Origin: Terana coerulea
Taxonomy: Eukaryota; Basidiomycota; Agaricomycetes; Polyporales; Phanerochaetaceae
Reading direction: 5' to 3'
DNA: 64,000 nucleotides
Assembly (NCBI GenBank): GCA_024811115.1
Contig: JAKOGH010000880.1
Location: 124,001-188,000, forward strand
The position numbers were made by a program, and so were the translations under genes. Below are positions 46,904-59,399 of the stretch, one piece after another. The notes beneath the pieces were generated by a model that was given only the letters and a program-made list of their open reading frames with translations, did no database searches and was not told where the DNA came from. The stretch's first letter is position 1. Every line of letters begins with the position of its first letter.

Positions 46904-49081
46904 CTAGTGAGCAAAGCGGAAGTCGAGCCTGCGGTTCCCTACGTCCTTCGTCGTCGCGAGGTAGTGCGCCTGCTCGTCGGGCGTCATCGCGTTCCACACG
47001 CGGTCGCGCTGCCTGTTGCGCCACATGTAGTACGCCTTCGTGCCGGGGTACAGCACGGCGAGGTTCACGCAGGCGATCGCGATGAGCACGCGGTTCCCGC
47101 GCCGGTAGCGCGGCGCGTCGTCCGCGCGGTAGACGTTGGCGGCGATGACGGAGCTGAGCTGGACGAACATGTTGTACAGCGACGCGTTCACGGTGCGGCT
47201 CGCGACCGCGCCCGAGTTGCGCGAGCACCAGCCGACCTGGATGGGGTGGGTGTACGGGTAGGAGAGAAGCGCTGTGGCCAGGCCCTGCAAAGCGGCGACG
47301 CTGTCAGATAAAGTGGTGAGGTAGAAAAAGATGGTATACACACGTAGTAGATCCATTGATTCGGGTGTGCGGGGAGGCAGTATATAGCGATGAGGAACGG
47401 CAGGGCCCATATGTCTTCCAGCATGGAGACGATGGCGCGGTCGTTCACGGCTTCGGAGAGTAGAGTGACGCCCCACATCGTTATGAAACCGAGCACAGTC
47501 GAGGGAATGGTCAACAAGTTAGTCGTGAACGTCCCGAAGCTGCAGGGTTCGGTCGCTCAGCACGGGGGATAGGAACATAAGTATGGCGGTACTTACCCGA
47601 GGTTGCGAAGTGAGAGCGTCAGATATGTGCCCGGAGGAGAGATCGGAATACCAAACATAAGGCCCCTGTAAAGAAATTTCGAGCTTAGCACAGGAATCAT
47701 TCGAACAAAATGGGGCGACTTACAGTGCATACAGCGGCCAAAGGTCATAGTCGCAGACGGCCGTCCATAACCGCTTGAGAGTCAGGCCCTCACGGTTGTG
47801 CATGTCTCCTTTCGTAGGGTCGTCTCGCAGCACACGAGATACTACGATCGTCTCTTCACGTTCATTGAACCAGCCATTCGGCCGGAACCATTTCTTTGTT
47901 TGTGTCGGCGATGGCGGCATCATGAAGAATGTCGCTAGGCCGATCGTCAAAGTTAGGAGGCCCTCTAGACACGAAGCCGGTCGGTATAGGCCGGAGAAGT
48001 GAGGAAATAGAGAATAGAGGCGCACTCAACAAGGAACAGCCACCTCCATCCTGCCTTTCCGAGGTGTCCGCGTAGATGCAACACACCGTACGCAATAAAG
48101 CTTGCGATGATGCTGCAGACGTTCGACGACATCCAGAAGAACGCCAATCGGATAGGAAGCTCGGTTTTGGTGTAGAAGTCTGCCCATTGTTAGCGTCGAG
48201 AAGCACAAAGCCTATTATGGCGACTCACAAGAAAGGTATAGGATGAGGTCAGGAATGAAGCCACCTTGGATGAAACCTAGAAGTGCACGACAGACGAGGA
48301 AACTGGTTTTTCCTGACAGCCAGAATTGTCCGAGGGTCACAATGGCTTGTATGAATATCAGTATGAACCCCTGAGAGATACGAAGTAGACTTACACCACA
48401 GACACATCTGTGTCGGAATCCAACGATCGGGGCCGACCTTCTTGCTGACCAACTGACTGGGAAGCTCTGCCGCCAGGAACGCGACACGGAAGACCGTGTT
48501 GCCAAGGTTATAGTCGTTCGTGGTCATCCCCAGGTCTGGCAGGAAGTTGTCCGTGTTGGCTTGTGAGAGGTTGCCACGGTCGATGTTGAGCTAACCATGG
48601 CGAATTAGTGTATATATGCGCCAGTAAATGCAGTGGGACTTACTGCGGAGAAACTGATGGCTGCCCACAACATGACCCTCCAGTCAATCTTGCGTACGAT
48701 AGCCTAGAGAAAAATTGTAAGGTTATGCCATCGAAGCATGGAGAATGCAACGTACAGCCTCTTCCCGGAAGGTCCAACGCGCATCTGGGTCAAACCGATG
48801 GCGGTTCTCGTACTTCTCTGAAGGCCAGTAGTGCTTCGCAATAACCGGGTCGTCGTAGACACTGCGCCTCGTCGAGATAGCGTCGAGATCTACCGCAGTG
48901 CGGTTGCGTCGGAACAGCAAATCCGTGAACCGCGGCTTTTCGTCCAACGGCGGGAGGAGGTCATCCGTCGACGTCGAGGCGCGGCTTGCAGCATCGCCTT
49001 TGACGATCGACGAGGTGGAGAGAGCGGGACGCCGACAGGGCCCTTGTCGGCGGGAAACTCTGCGAGGGGTACAGAAGCCAT
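46904..49081 (-). CDS. MFS transporter of the allantoate-permease (Dal5) type
   Basis: Twelve-helix major-facilitator anion/cation symporter like the fungal allantoate and related permeases. ATG 49081 gives [20 protein letters not shown]. The soluble N-terminal part ([20 protein letters not shown]) is followed by helices with family phrases [57 protein letters not shown], then [31 protein letters not shown] and [18 protein letters not shown]. The end [20 protein letters not shown] is typical. There are several short introns. In exon 1, near 49017-49028, the frame slips by one (or a CT repeat unit is added) between VPLS and SIVKGDAA. The substrate is not certain from sequence; allantoate, ureidosuccinate or a vitamin are all seen in this group. 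Confidence 0.87.
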
Positions 49082-50501
49082 GAACGCGATGCGGCAGTCC
49101 GTGCGCTGCGTCGAGTGGGAGGCTGGCCAGAGCTTCTCGAGCTGCCAACGTCGCCTCCATGGGTGTGAGTCTCCTAAATAGCGGTGGCCCATGGAGGCGT
49201 TCCTGATTCGCCATACGGTGCGGCACCCAAAAGTTCTTGGAATGCTCTCAGAGTGTGGGACCTATCATTGCGTTCAGATAACAGGCAGTAAGAGATGTAT
49301 TGCACCATCCACAGGGCCGGTACGTGAACAGTAAGGGAGCCAGGTAAACGCTGAGCACGTAGTACGGAAGCGTGATGGCGACAGTTCCTCCCATCGCATA
49401 AATCTCATCCTAAAAACTTTTAGGAAGCGCTGCGAGCGGCCGTACTCGCAGAGTAGAAATCAGCAGCATGGGCACTGACTTGTCATAGAGGTGCGACTGG
49501 AGGTGTAAGAAGGTGCGACAACGTTACGATCAAACGATGTGCAAAATAAGGGTACGTCGTTCACTGTCGATCATATTAACGACGGTCAAAATACCATCAA
49601 TAGAAGCACTCACAAGGCACGACCCAAAGCCCAACCAGGGGATAGGTATTCGTCAATGAGGAGGAAAGATGAGAAAGACTGTCGTCTTCGCGCCGTGTGC
49701 TGAAGGCCCAGCCGTCTGCATCCGAGCATGAGCACAGCGGAGTACACAATTCTCAGGCACTGTGCTCAAGATGCTGGGTAAATCCAGCCACAACGGGATG
49801 CAAAGACGGCTCACAGACGGGTATGGCGACGTCAGGTGCAAAGGACGGCATCCGCCAGCGCCTGGGTATACTGTAGCAGGAAGGTGTTGCGCGATCGCGT
49901 ATTCTGCGGTAAACCTGGCGCAATTGTCAGCATTGTGTGCGATGCCATACTGAGCAATTGTTCCATACCAGCTTGCCTCCGGACCACGTAGAGCGAGCCG
50001 CGATCACGACGAAAGCGAATGAGTATGAACCAAAGGGAAGAAACGATTCAAGGAAGGGTTGGGTGATGGGAAGGCGTTAGGTTCCCACGGTCAGTATAAT
50101 TTACGAAGGATGACATGTACGGCTGATGAGCCGGATTCAAGCAGTCTCGTCTTACAAAAAATGGAGGCCGCACCCATCCGCAGAAGTTGTTCTCAGGCAG
50201 AGCGAGGTGTATATATGGGTAAACAGACCACTGTTACTTCGCCGTAGGGCGCGAGCCAGTAGGGAAGGATATAGACTACTTAGCTATAGTTCACTCCAGG
50301 TCTATGACCACCAGTTCCGGATCATGTTCCGTGTCAGGATCGAACTGTATCGTATCAAACGTATGAGCAGGTCGAAGAAACGGATTCAAACACGAAGCCT
50401 CACCGTGACCAGGACAATGGAATCTTCGCTCAGCATCACCGACCCGATAGCGGAAATAGACACTGGTGAGTCCTCCGAGTGATCCTTCGCGAGTCCTTTT
50501 C
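49082..50501. other. Gene-free region of 1.4 kb
   Basis: Upstream of the MFS gene and downstream of the second F-box gene. No frame has a motif, and no repeat or RNA gene is recognised. The length could fit a regulated transporter promoter, but no specific site is supported. Confidence 0.45.
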
Positions 50502-52538
50502 TCACCACCTTATCAGTTCGACAGACGCGGTAAGGCAGATGTGTTCGAACGTGTGTTGGGTCTTCAAAAAGTTGGCGTAATCCCTGGGTAGATGCGTGGG
50601 TTGGATGAAATAATGGTAGCCGTCGTCTATCCCTCTGAGAGGTAATGCATCCTCGCTGTCAATGACATCAGGAAGCATGTCTGTTGAAGGGCGGCCGTAG
50701 TGGGGAGTCGCGTTGGAAGGAGGGTGTTTCAGAGACTACCTTCTTGATAATTGCTTGGTTGTAGTCATACACCTGTATGCATCCGCTTGGCGTCACGCGT
50801 GCATGGTCGACGACGGTCGTAGTTTCATCCTCATCTTCCACTCGCCTGTAGCGTCTCTGACCGTGTGGCGTCGAAACGTAGGATGCTTCGTCAACGAACC
50901 GCGTTCCGTACACGCAACATGGCCAGTCGCCGTCCCAGGTGTGGTTCATCGGCTCCGCACGCGAGCTGTGAGGACCCCAGGTTTCCCACGAAAACCTACG
51001 AGTGGGTTCTTGGTCTTCACGGACATAGCGAAGCAGATTAGAGGCGAAGATCGCAAAACGGATCGTGTAGAGCTCCAAGTGGACACTGTGGACGTCGATG
51101 ACGTTCATCATTAACATCATCACACGGTCTTCTCTTGCAAGAGAAAATGGTGGCTGCAGAGATGGCCCGCCGCCACCACTTTCCTCTGCCGAGCCTTCGC
51201 TGCCCGAAGCGTGTTCATGCGTGGATGTTGGCGGAGGGCGCGATGCTACGTTAGGACGCCATGAGGGGCCAGGGTCGCACAAGAGCTCCATCCTCTCAAT
51301 TTCGGCAAAGTCTTCTTTGCAAGGAGGCAGCAAGAACGTCCACCGACGCCCTCCCTGCCCCATTGACGTTGTGGGTTCGTTGGATTCATCCTGGTCCTGT
51401 GAAGGATTGGATGGGGCTAACGATCATGTAAGCAATTCTCGAGGTTGCATACAATGTGAAAGGCAGCACTAACGAACGAGTTCTACGATCGAGATCGCCG
51501 CATGATCCGCGGTTTGCATAGGGAACACCATGTGCGCCAGAATAATGTAGTTGTCCCCCAAGGAAAGCGAAAGAGAAAAGATACATAGTTTCGTCTTCTT
51601 GGGGTTGAGACTAGGCGGCATTCAAGATCAGAAATGCGACAATGCCGATAACAAAATGCGTGCTCACGAAAACCTTCTCTCCAGTCTGCCAGTTCCAGAT
51701 AGTCATCGGAGACCATGGTTCGTCTTCGAGGCCCAAGCTATGTAAAACTAAGAGGCCAACGTAAGGCCCATTGATTCGTATTTCAAAGTCTTCAGCCTGA
51801 TAGAAGTGGAGCGGGAGCGTGGGGGAATGCGCGAGCGGATGGCGAAGGCCAGTAGACATGGATAGGAGGTGCAACGCGTACTGCTCAGGCCTGGTGTCAG
51901 CGAGTGCACTTCGAGTGAGTTACAATGTCTGCGAAAGTCATAGAGCACGTACTGCTCGCCCTGTGCATGAACTTGAAGATGCCGCGGCTCTCGCAAGACT
52001 ACCGCCAAATCCTGGCCGGGGTCCATCGTGAAATCTCTCATATGAACACCAATGCCGACTTCCCACGTCTTTTTGGGTACATCGCGGATCTTCGAGCCTA
52101 GCTGTCGAAACTGCAGTCGTTGGGTGCCAATGGCTTGTCCAAGCACACCTCCAGCCAGCTCCCATGCTGGCCCTTCCTCGATCCTAAGCGCCTCCGTTTG
52201 CGACTGGCGAATTGTGAGAGAGGGGAGGCGCGAGTAGACGTCGGCATATTTTTGGAGTACAGGAAGTTTCTGTGCTTTGCTTAGAGGATGGCTAGAGTTG
52301 TCTTCCAGACCCAGCAGTGCCAGGTCGATCTTGTATTTGAGCGGGAGGCAGTCGTCTATCACTTCGCGTAACGCGGAGCACACCTGAGCAGTTAATCAGC
52401 AAGAGTTGGATGATCAAATGTCCAGTTGCGCACCAGTCGGCATCTGAGTAGGTCGATATGAGATATCTCCTCCAGGATGCTAACTAGTAACTCGACCGGT
52501 AACGCGCCCAGAGTTTGGCCCCAGGTTATGCCAGACAT
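50502..52538 (-). CDS. F-box protein, second gene
   Basis: ATG 52538 gives MSGITWGQTLGALPVELLVS, running straight into an F-box (LPVELLVSILEEISHIDLLR) at about residues 13-45, then an intron and VCSALREVIDDCLPLKYKID. The rest is a long body of unknown fold (RLPSLTIRQSQTEALRIEEG; WNWQTGEKVFVSTHFVIG; EIERMELLCDPGPSWRPN) split by several short introns. The end is read as GIDDGYHYFIQPTHLPRDYA with a TGA at 50502. The layout (short F-box, then about 500 residues) is like the first F-box gene here, but I see no close similarity. It is divergent from PAN2; the ATGs are 334 bp apart. Confidence 0.72.
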
Positions 52539-52872
52539 AGGCTGAGATATAAAAAAACTGGAAGAAAAGCACGGTTGACGTGGAGAGTATCAAAGATGGG
52601 GAAACCTGGCCGACAGACGTTGAGATGTCTGGAATGAGGAGGTTTGTCGGCAGTTTATAGGTGACAGTCCGGAGCGGAGGTACGGTGTTACTGTAGCGCC
52701 AAGAGTGACATGACCTCGGGCGCATCAAGCGCATCAATCCCGTCTTCGGATGCAATGTGCCCGCCGTACGCGTCTTACCTCTTCCCCAGTGCCCACAACC
52801 TGCCCTCCCCTCCATCTATGCTCTTCACCTCAAATCCTTGACATCGCAAAGCTTCAGCACCCACAATTCGCA

Positions 52873-55800
52873 ATGGCCGCCACGTATCGCCCAATAACCC
52901 CGATTACCCACCAGCGCGACGTTTACCCCCAACCTATTACTGCCTTGTGCTTCGACCCAGTTTCAGATACGATATGGTCAGGATCCAACTCAGGAACGGT
53001 AACGGCGTACTATTCCGCGCAGGGTATGCGTGGGGTTACATATCCAGTTGGCGGTAATCTCGCCGTGAAGAACATCGTCGCCGGAGATGCGACCGTGCGC
53101 GCTGCAAGTATTGGGAGTGATGGAGTCGGGGCGTGGACCAAGGGTGGGGCGAACAAGTGGTTTTACAGGTCAGTCAAGGTCTCCTGGGAAGGTGAAAGGG
53201 TTCTCAATTCCCGTATAAGTGCTACTTGCTTACCCTTGCGCTTGTCGGATTAGGTCCTCCAACGCCGTGACCGCCTTCTCCAATAATTCTACCACAGGAC
53301 CGGTCTTCTTCGCATCCACAGCTGCACAAGAGCTCCTCTCTATCAACTCTCAAACGGGTGACTTGGTGCGGAGGTCTCCGGCCGTCACCATATACTCGCA
53401 TCTCGTCAACAGTACGAATGTCCTGCTCTCCGGTGCCTCAGACGGCTACGTGCGCACACACGATCCACGAACGAGCAGCGCATCCGTGAACGCGGTGCAG
53501 GCACACACTCATGGCATACAAGGCCTTGCTGCCACCGGAACGTATTTGTACACTATCGGCCTCGGCCTGAGGTGATGCAATTCATTACTTTCACTGGAAC
53601 ATCTTCATGAAACAACACCATTCCTACAGGCAGGGTCACCATTATCCTGATCCTCTCGTCAAAGTATACGATACGCGAACGTTACGTCCTTTGACGCCTG
53701 TTCCATTCTCCACCGGACCTGCGTTCATCGATGTCCTACCAAAGCGGTCCTCAACCATAGTCATAACGTCGGGACACGGACTGGTCAACATCGTAGACGT
53801 GTCTAACATGAGCAGCTCAGAGTTTTACCAGGTGATTATGGCTATTTTCTGCGCTTGAGACGGCTAGCTGATAGTACTTTTAGCTAGATACCCCTACGTA
53901 TGTCACCTCGGCTGCCGTCTCGCCATCAGGCACGTATTTGGCATTCGGAGATGCCGAGGGAGCAATATCGCTCTTAACGGCCGGCGACGAGTCCGTCAGC
54001 CTGCCCTTCAACGGATTTGAGGGCCAGCCGGTTGAATGGGCAGATACGCCTGAACCTCTGCAGGACATCCAGTGGACGGACACTACGTGCGTATTCCCTC
54101 GTTTGTTTTGAAGAGGCTCTCATCGGTAGTATCAGCCCTCTAAACATGATCGGCCTACCGCATTACTCGAGTCTGCTTCTTTCCTCGTGGACGTCCAAAT
54201 TTCTGCCCCCATCTTCTGCAGTTGTGGCCCCTCCAGCACCCAAGATTCCCTCACAAGTTTTGAGCACGATGAAAATGAACGACAATGTCGCGTATGCGTC
54301 GCTACCGAAGGAGCTCAAGGGCCGGCGTAACGTTGCGCCTTCTCAGACTAAGAGCAAGGGCCGCTTCAGAAGTGGCAAAGGTAGAGGGGATGTAAGTGGT
54401 CTCGTATACTTGTGTGCAGATGGTAGGATTCACTAATAACTCTTTTCCCGGATACTAGGCAGAGCCTGAGACACCGACTTATGAGTATGATCCGGAAGAC
54501 ATCCCCAGGATGTATCGCAAAGTCGAGATTGAATACTCCAAGTTTGGTGTTGAGGACTTTGACTTTGGGTATGTTGGGAGGTACCCTCACTGATCTGCCG
54601 ACGCTAACATGCTGTCCTATTAAAGATACTACAATCGTAGCCCTTACAGTGGTCTCGAAACGCATATAACCAACTCCTACACGAACCCTCTACTGCAAGT
54701 CTTGCATTACACCCAACCTGTGCGCGAGCTTGCCAAGTCGCATATAGCCACAGACTGCCAACGGGAACACTGCTTGTTCTGCGAACTGGGTTTTATGGTT
54801 CGTATGCTGGAGGACGCGAAGGGCACGAACTGCCAGTCGAGCAACTTCTGCAAGACGGTAGGAGTGCTGACACAGAGTAAGCACATGGTGTTGGCTCTAA
54901 AGCGATCTGTACGCTGACTCTAACTGTCTCGCATAGCGCACAACTTGATTGAGTTGATGGACTACGGCGTCGAGTCCCCAGACCACAACTATTCGCATAT
55001 GATCCAGTCCTTCCACCGGTTCCTCATGGACACCCTGTCTGCTGAAGGCAACGCGTACCCGAACAATCCTCGCTTAGTACGCCCAGATTCGTCAGGCCAA
55101 GTGCCTGAAGGCGCAGCGAGATTGGATCCCGTGCCCGCTCCTATAACGCAGCTGTGTGGTGTGGACGCCAAGAATATCATCACTTGCACCAGCTGCGGTG
55201 CAGTCCGAGAAAAGGACAACCTGGTGCACGTCATTGACCTCGTGTATCCGCGAAAGGTGTGCATGCCAGCCATGCGTCGCCAATCACATTTACTGAGTCG
55301 TGGCAATGCAGGTCCCCGCGAACGATCCCGCGCACCAGTCCGACTTCACGTCCGTCCTGCGCACGTCTCTCCTCCGGCACAGCGCGCACAAGGCGACGTG
55401 CGCGAGCTGCGGCAAGCAGTTCGCGTCTTTCGAGAGCAAGCGCTCCATCGCCACCAGGGACCTGCCGCCCGTTCTCGCGATCAACGCCGCGGTCTTCTCG
55501 GAGGACAACTTGCGGTACTGGCGGGACTCGCGGCAGCGCGGGCAGACGCAGTATTTCCTGCAGCCGACGGTCGAGCTCAGAGGGCAGATCAACGGGGTGG
55601 ATGACCTCGATACGGTGTTGTACGAGCTCAGAGTAAGTTCTCCGTCAATTTCAATCCGACTTCGTGTTGAGAGCTGGGGTTTAGGGCGTTGTGGTGCGCG
55701 TGGTGACCAAGGACGACAAGTCCCACCTTGTCGCCATCGTGAGGATACCGGATGACGAGTTCTTGTACCAAGAGGAGCATGAGCTCGACACATCGTGGTA

Positions 55801-57297
55801 TGTATTCAACGACTTCACGGTCCGCAACGTGATCGAGCCAGAGGCGCTGAGCTTCCCTGGGAACTGGAAGGTGGGTGGCACTACCACTCTTGTTACCGAC
55901 GTTTTGACATTGACCGATGCACAATACTGCTTTAGGTGCCGACTATCTTGTATTTTGAGCGGGTCGACTCGGCCAGTCGACTGGACTTTAGCTCCCTGCC
56001 CAAAGAAATCGATGTGTCAATCCTTTGCCAGGACACCAACATCACATTGTACGCCTTTCCAATGCGCAAATCGTCGCATTACTTACGAATGCCCGCATAG
56101 GAATCGCGATGCAAGCCTCATGAAGCATGAGATTCTCCAGCCTGAAGAACTGCCCAGGCCGGGAACGCTAGTCGCTATCGACGCTGAGTTTGTGTCTATG
56201 CAGCAGGTACGTCTCCCAACAACGACGCCCCACAAGTAACCAACTTGCTATGCAGGAGGAGACAGAATATCGTTCGGATGGTACGAAGAAGGTCTTGCGG
56301 CCCGCTCGGCTGAGTTTGGCTCGAGTCTCGGTTCTTCGTGGCAATGGTGGGAAGGAAGGCGTCCCCTTCATCGACGACCACATCCACACAAGCGAGGTCA
56401 TCGTCGACTACTTGACAGAGTTTTCCGGGATCAAATGTGCGTTTACAGTATCTACCTTCGCCAGGGTTGCACTGACGAATCGGTATTGTAGTTGGCGACC
56501 TTGACCCTCACCTATCACATTATACGCTGACACCGCTCAAGGTTGTCTACAAGAAGCTCCGCGCCTTAGTGGATCGAGGCTGTATCTTCATCGGGCACGG
56601 GTTGTCCAAAGACTTCCGAATCATCAGTGCGTGTCTTTACACCCGGTTTCAGGAACATGGTCGCTTACGGCTCGACATGCATCCTCAGATCTCTTCGTTC
56701 CTCCTGAGCAAGTCATCGATACCGTTGACCTGTACTTCATCAAAGCTCGTCAACGCCGCCTCTCACTACGCTTCCTCGCTTGGTTTGTCTTGAAGGAGAA
56801 CATTCAGACGGATACCCACGACTCTATCGAGGACGCGCTGTCGGCATTGCGCTTGTACAAGACGTACATTCAGTTTGAAGCGGAAGGAGTATTCGACGAG
56901 AAGCTCGACGAGCTGTACAGGGAAGGCAAGCAATATGTGAGTAACACATCTCTGAATCCCGTCGTCTTCATTTACGTTGTCCTAACAATACATCCAGAGC
57001 TGGAAACCTCCACCGCCGCCTGCGGGTGCCCAAGTTCAGCCACCCAGTGCCAGCGTCGGTCCCGCCTCAGGAGCCGTTACGCCGCACACGGGCATGATGT
57101 CTCCGCAGTACGCCATGCAAGGCAACCTTCTGCAATCCGCCTTTGCTGCCGGCCAGTTCAACCCGATGGCCGTCGCAGGCATGCAACCACATCCCTCGTT
57201 CTTCTCACCGCCGCCTCAGTCGGGCGCAGGATCGCCATTCGCTCAAAGTGAGAGCAGACCCAGATGGGAATACAGAACGCAAAAACGACCAATATAA
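52873..57297 (+). CDS. PAN2: PAN2 deadenylase catalytic subunit
   Basis: Catalytic subunit of the PAN2-PAN3 poly(A) nuclease, which makes the first cut-back of poly(A) tails. The domains come in order. First is an N-terminal WD40 propeller (TALCFDPVSDTIWSGSNSGT; VKVYDTRTLRPLTPVPFSTG). A linker that binds PAN3 follows (PEDIPRMYRKVEIEYSKFG). The UCH-like pseudo-deubiquitinase domain is next (NPLLQVLHYTQPVRELAKSH; HCLFCELGFMVRMLEDA; CTSCGAVREKD). The DEDD exonuclease is last: AIDAEFVSMQQ (D, E), FIGHGLSKDFRIIN (D) and THDSIEDALSALRLY (H, D). All catalytic residues are kept. The C-terminal tail is Pro/Gln-rich. Many short introns are present; I found no frame break in the parts checked. It pairs in function with NOT4 at 30-35 kb, but the genes are not otherwise linked. 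Confidence 0.94.
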
Positions 57298-57536
57298 CTG
57301 TATAGTACCCTACATGTAGGAAATGTACTCATATGTGTGTGTAAAAACAAAAGTAGCAGTGACGGGCACTGGACAGTCGCCGCGCTTTGCAAGTTCCTCG
57401 TGCCTGCATGTGACCGTGTTAGACGCCATGAATCGCGACGCGAGCTGACGCGCGTCAAGCCAGCTTGCACCCGACGCCCACGGCCCTCTCACCTCCTCAC
57501 AAATTGTCACCATTTCATCTCATTTAAGTCTGATTT

Positions 57537-59232
57537 ATGGCTGACGATGCCGCCGCCAAGTTTCTCGACGCCGACATCCCCGACCCGACCGACTTTCCGG
57601 GCGAGTCTGACGCACCTGGGCTGCGGCAGCTCGACGAGGCTCTACGGTGCACGATGTGCCGCGAGCTCTTCGAGGCTCCGGTGACCGTGAATTGCCCGCA
57701 TGGGCACTGTTTCTGCTCACTTGTACGTTGTTGTATCTCTCGTACGAATGTAAAGAGACCTATGGCAGCAAAGTGTATCCGAAGCACGATGGCGAACAAG
57801 GAAGAGTGCCCGCTCTGCAGAAGCCCGGTCACGGAGTACCACATACGGAAGAACCCCGCTATGGAGGACGCGGTTAAAGCATGGAGTGCTGCGAGGTGCG
57901 TCGTGAGACCTTTATGTAGCTTCGGACACGCTCAACGAGGGCTTCTCAGACCGTTCGTGCTTCAGTTACTGAAAGAACGCAGTGAAGCTGAAGTCGCGGT
58001 TGCGGCCTCAGCGGAAGCTATACAGTCAAAAAGCAAGTACTTTTCTTCCGGCAAGCCAAAGTCGAAGAAGCGGAAACGCACGCCGGTGGAGATCTCGGAC
58101 GACGAAGACGTTATAGAGCTCAACGGTAGGTGCGACCCTCAAAACCCATTTGTGGCTGAGATTCTCATCAATCTTCAGGTAAAGGCTCAGGTAAAGGTAC
58201 GCCGGCCGAGCCAGCTGCTTCACCGTCTTCTGCAGGCGCACCCTCCTGTAAGCAACCCATGCCACGCATACACCAATATCAGCACACAGCTGACACGCTG
58301 CTCACACAGCCTCCGCGCCCGACATCATTCAATGCCCCGTCTGCAGCCGCAATGTGCCCCTCGCGAACATCAACAACCACCTGGACCGCAACTGCCCGGC
58401 GTCCACCGCATCGGGCTCAGCTTCCACCCCCAAACGCCAGACGCCGCTCTCGCCCAGCGGCAAGGACAAAGGCAAACAAAAGCAGGAGTGGTCTCGGCTA
58501 TTTTCAGGGCATTGACGCTCCTTCGAGTTCGTCTGGCGGCGCGGGCATGGGTAAGAGCAAAGCCAGGTAAGTAGGGCTTGCGGCTCGCTCGTGCTGTGTG
58601 AGGTTGGATTTGCTTATGACCGTGGGCTGTGGGTAGGGCGACCGATGAGAAGTTGGACGAGCGGTGTGAGCCTCTTCCGAAAGTCGCATACGACACCATC
58701 AAGCCGAAGCGGCTGCGCGAGATCCTGGAGGAGCAGCAGCTCCCGACGACGGGCGACAAGCAGGCGATGGTCGCCCGGCATTCGCGGTGCGTCCGCGCCA
58801 TTCTTCCCTGTATGCACGGCAAGGCTGACGGCGCGTGTCTGCTGCGGCAGGTGGGTGAACATGTACAACGCGAACCTCGACGCGTCGCCCGCAGCGCGCA
58901 AGACGCCGAAGCAGCTCCGCGTCGAGCTGCGGCGGTGGGACGAGGCGGAGGAGCGCAAGAGGGCGAAGGGCAGGAGTGACGCGAAGGAGCTCGACGCGGA
59001 GGAATATCAGGTGCGTTCTCGGCCTCCCACCCGCCCGTTCGCGGTTCTGACGGCGTTGGTGGACTATTTGGGCATGCAGAGAGAGAATAAGTCGACGTTC
59101 GCCCGGCTTGTAGCGGCCGCGAGGCCCAAACCACCAGAGAAGAAAGCCCCGGCAGTGGACGGAGACGTAGAGGAGCAGAGACTAGTGAAGGACGCGGTGG
59201 ATCAGGTGGAGGTGATGGTGATAGACGAATGA
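57537..59232 (+). CDS. RAD18: RAD18 postreplication-repair E3 ubiquitin ligase
   Basis: RING E3 that works with RAD6 to ubiquitinate PCNA at stalled forks. The order of parts is the family one. The RING is RCTMCRELFEAPVTVNCPHG, HCFCSLCIRSTMANKEECPL and CR. A basic stretch (KPKSKKRKRTPVEISDDED) is probably a nuclear signal. The UBZ4 finger is IQCPVCSRNVPLANINNHLD then RNCP. The SAP motif is YDTIKPKRLREILEEQQLPT then GDKQAM. The C terminus is charged. ATG at 57537. Exon breaks are GT-AG and short. One extra G at 58507-58509 (GGG) breaks the frame inside LFSG/IDAPSSSSGG, and it is probably a consensus error. Confidence 0.93.
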
Positions 59233-59399
59233 TGCATCTACGAGTACTTTCTTGTAGTCTTGGCTGAGGATTCAACACCTACGTTCATGTCCTTCACTTG
59301 CATGCGTCAAAGTGGGCTTGGGACTTGCGGCCGGAGTTCATTAGATCGAAAGCCTTCAAGCCAACTGCCACTACTCTCAGATTCAAAGTTATCGCACGT
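59233..59399. other. 3' region of RAD18 up to arm 2
   Basis: A short gap between the RAD18 stop and the start of the second inverted-duplication arm. It probably holds the RAD18 3' UTR. Confidence 0.4.
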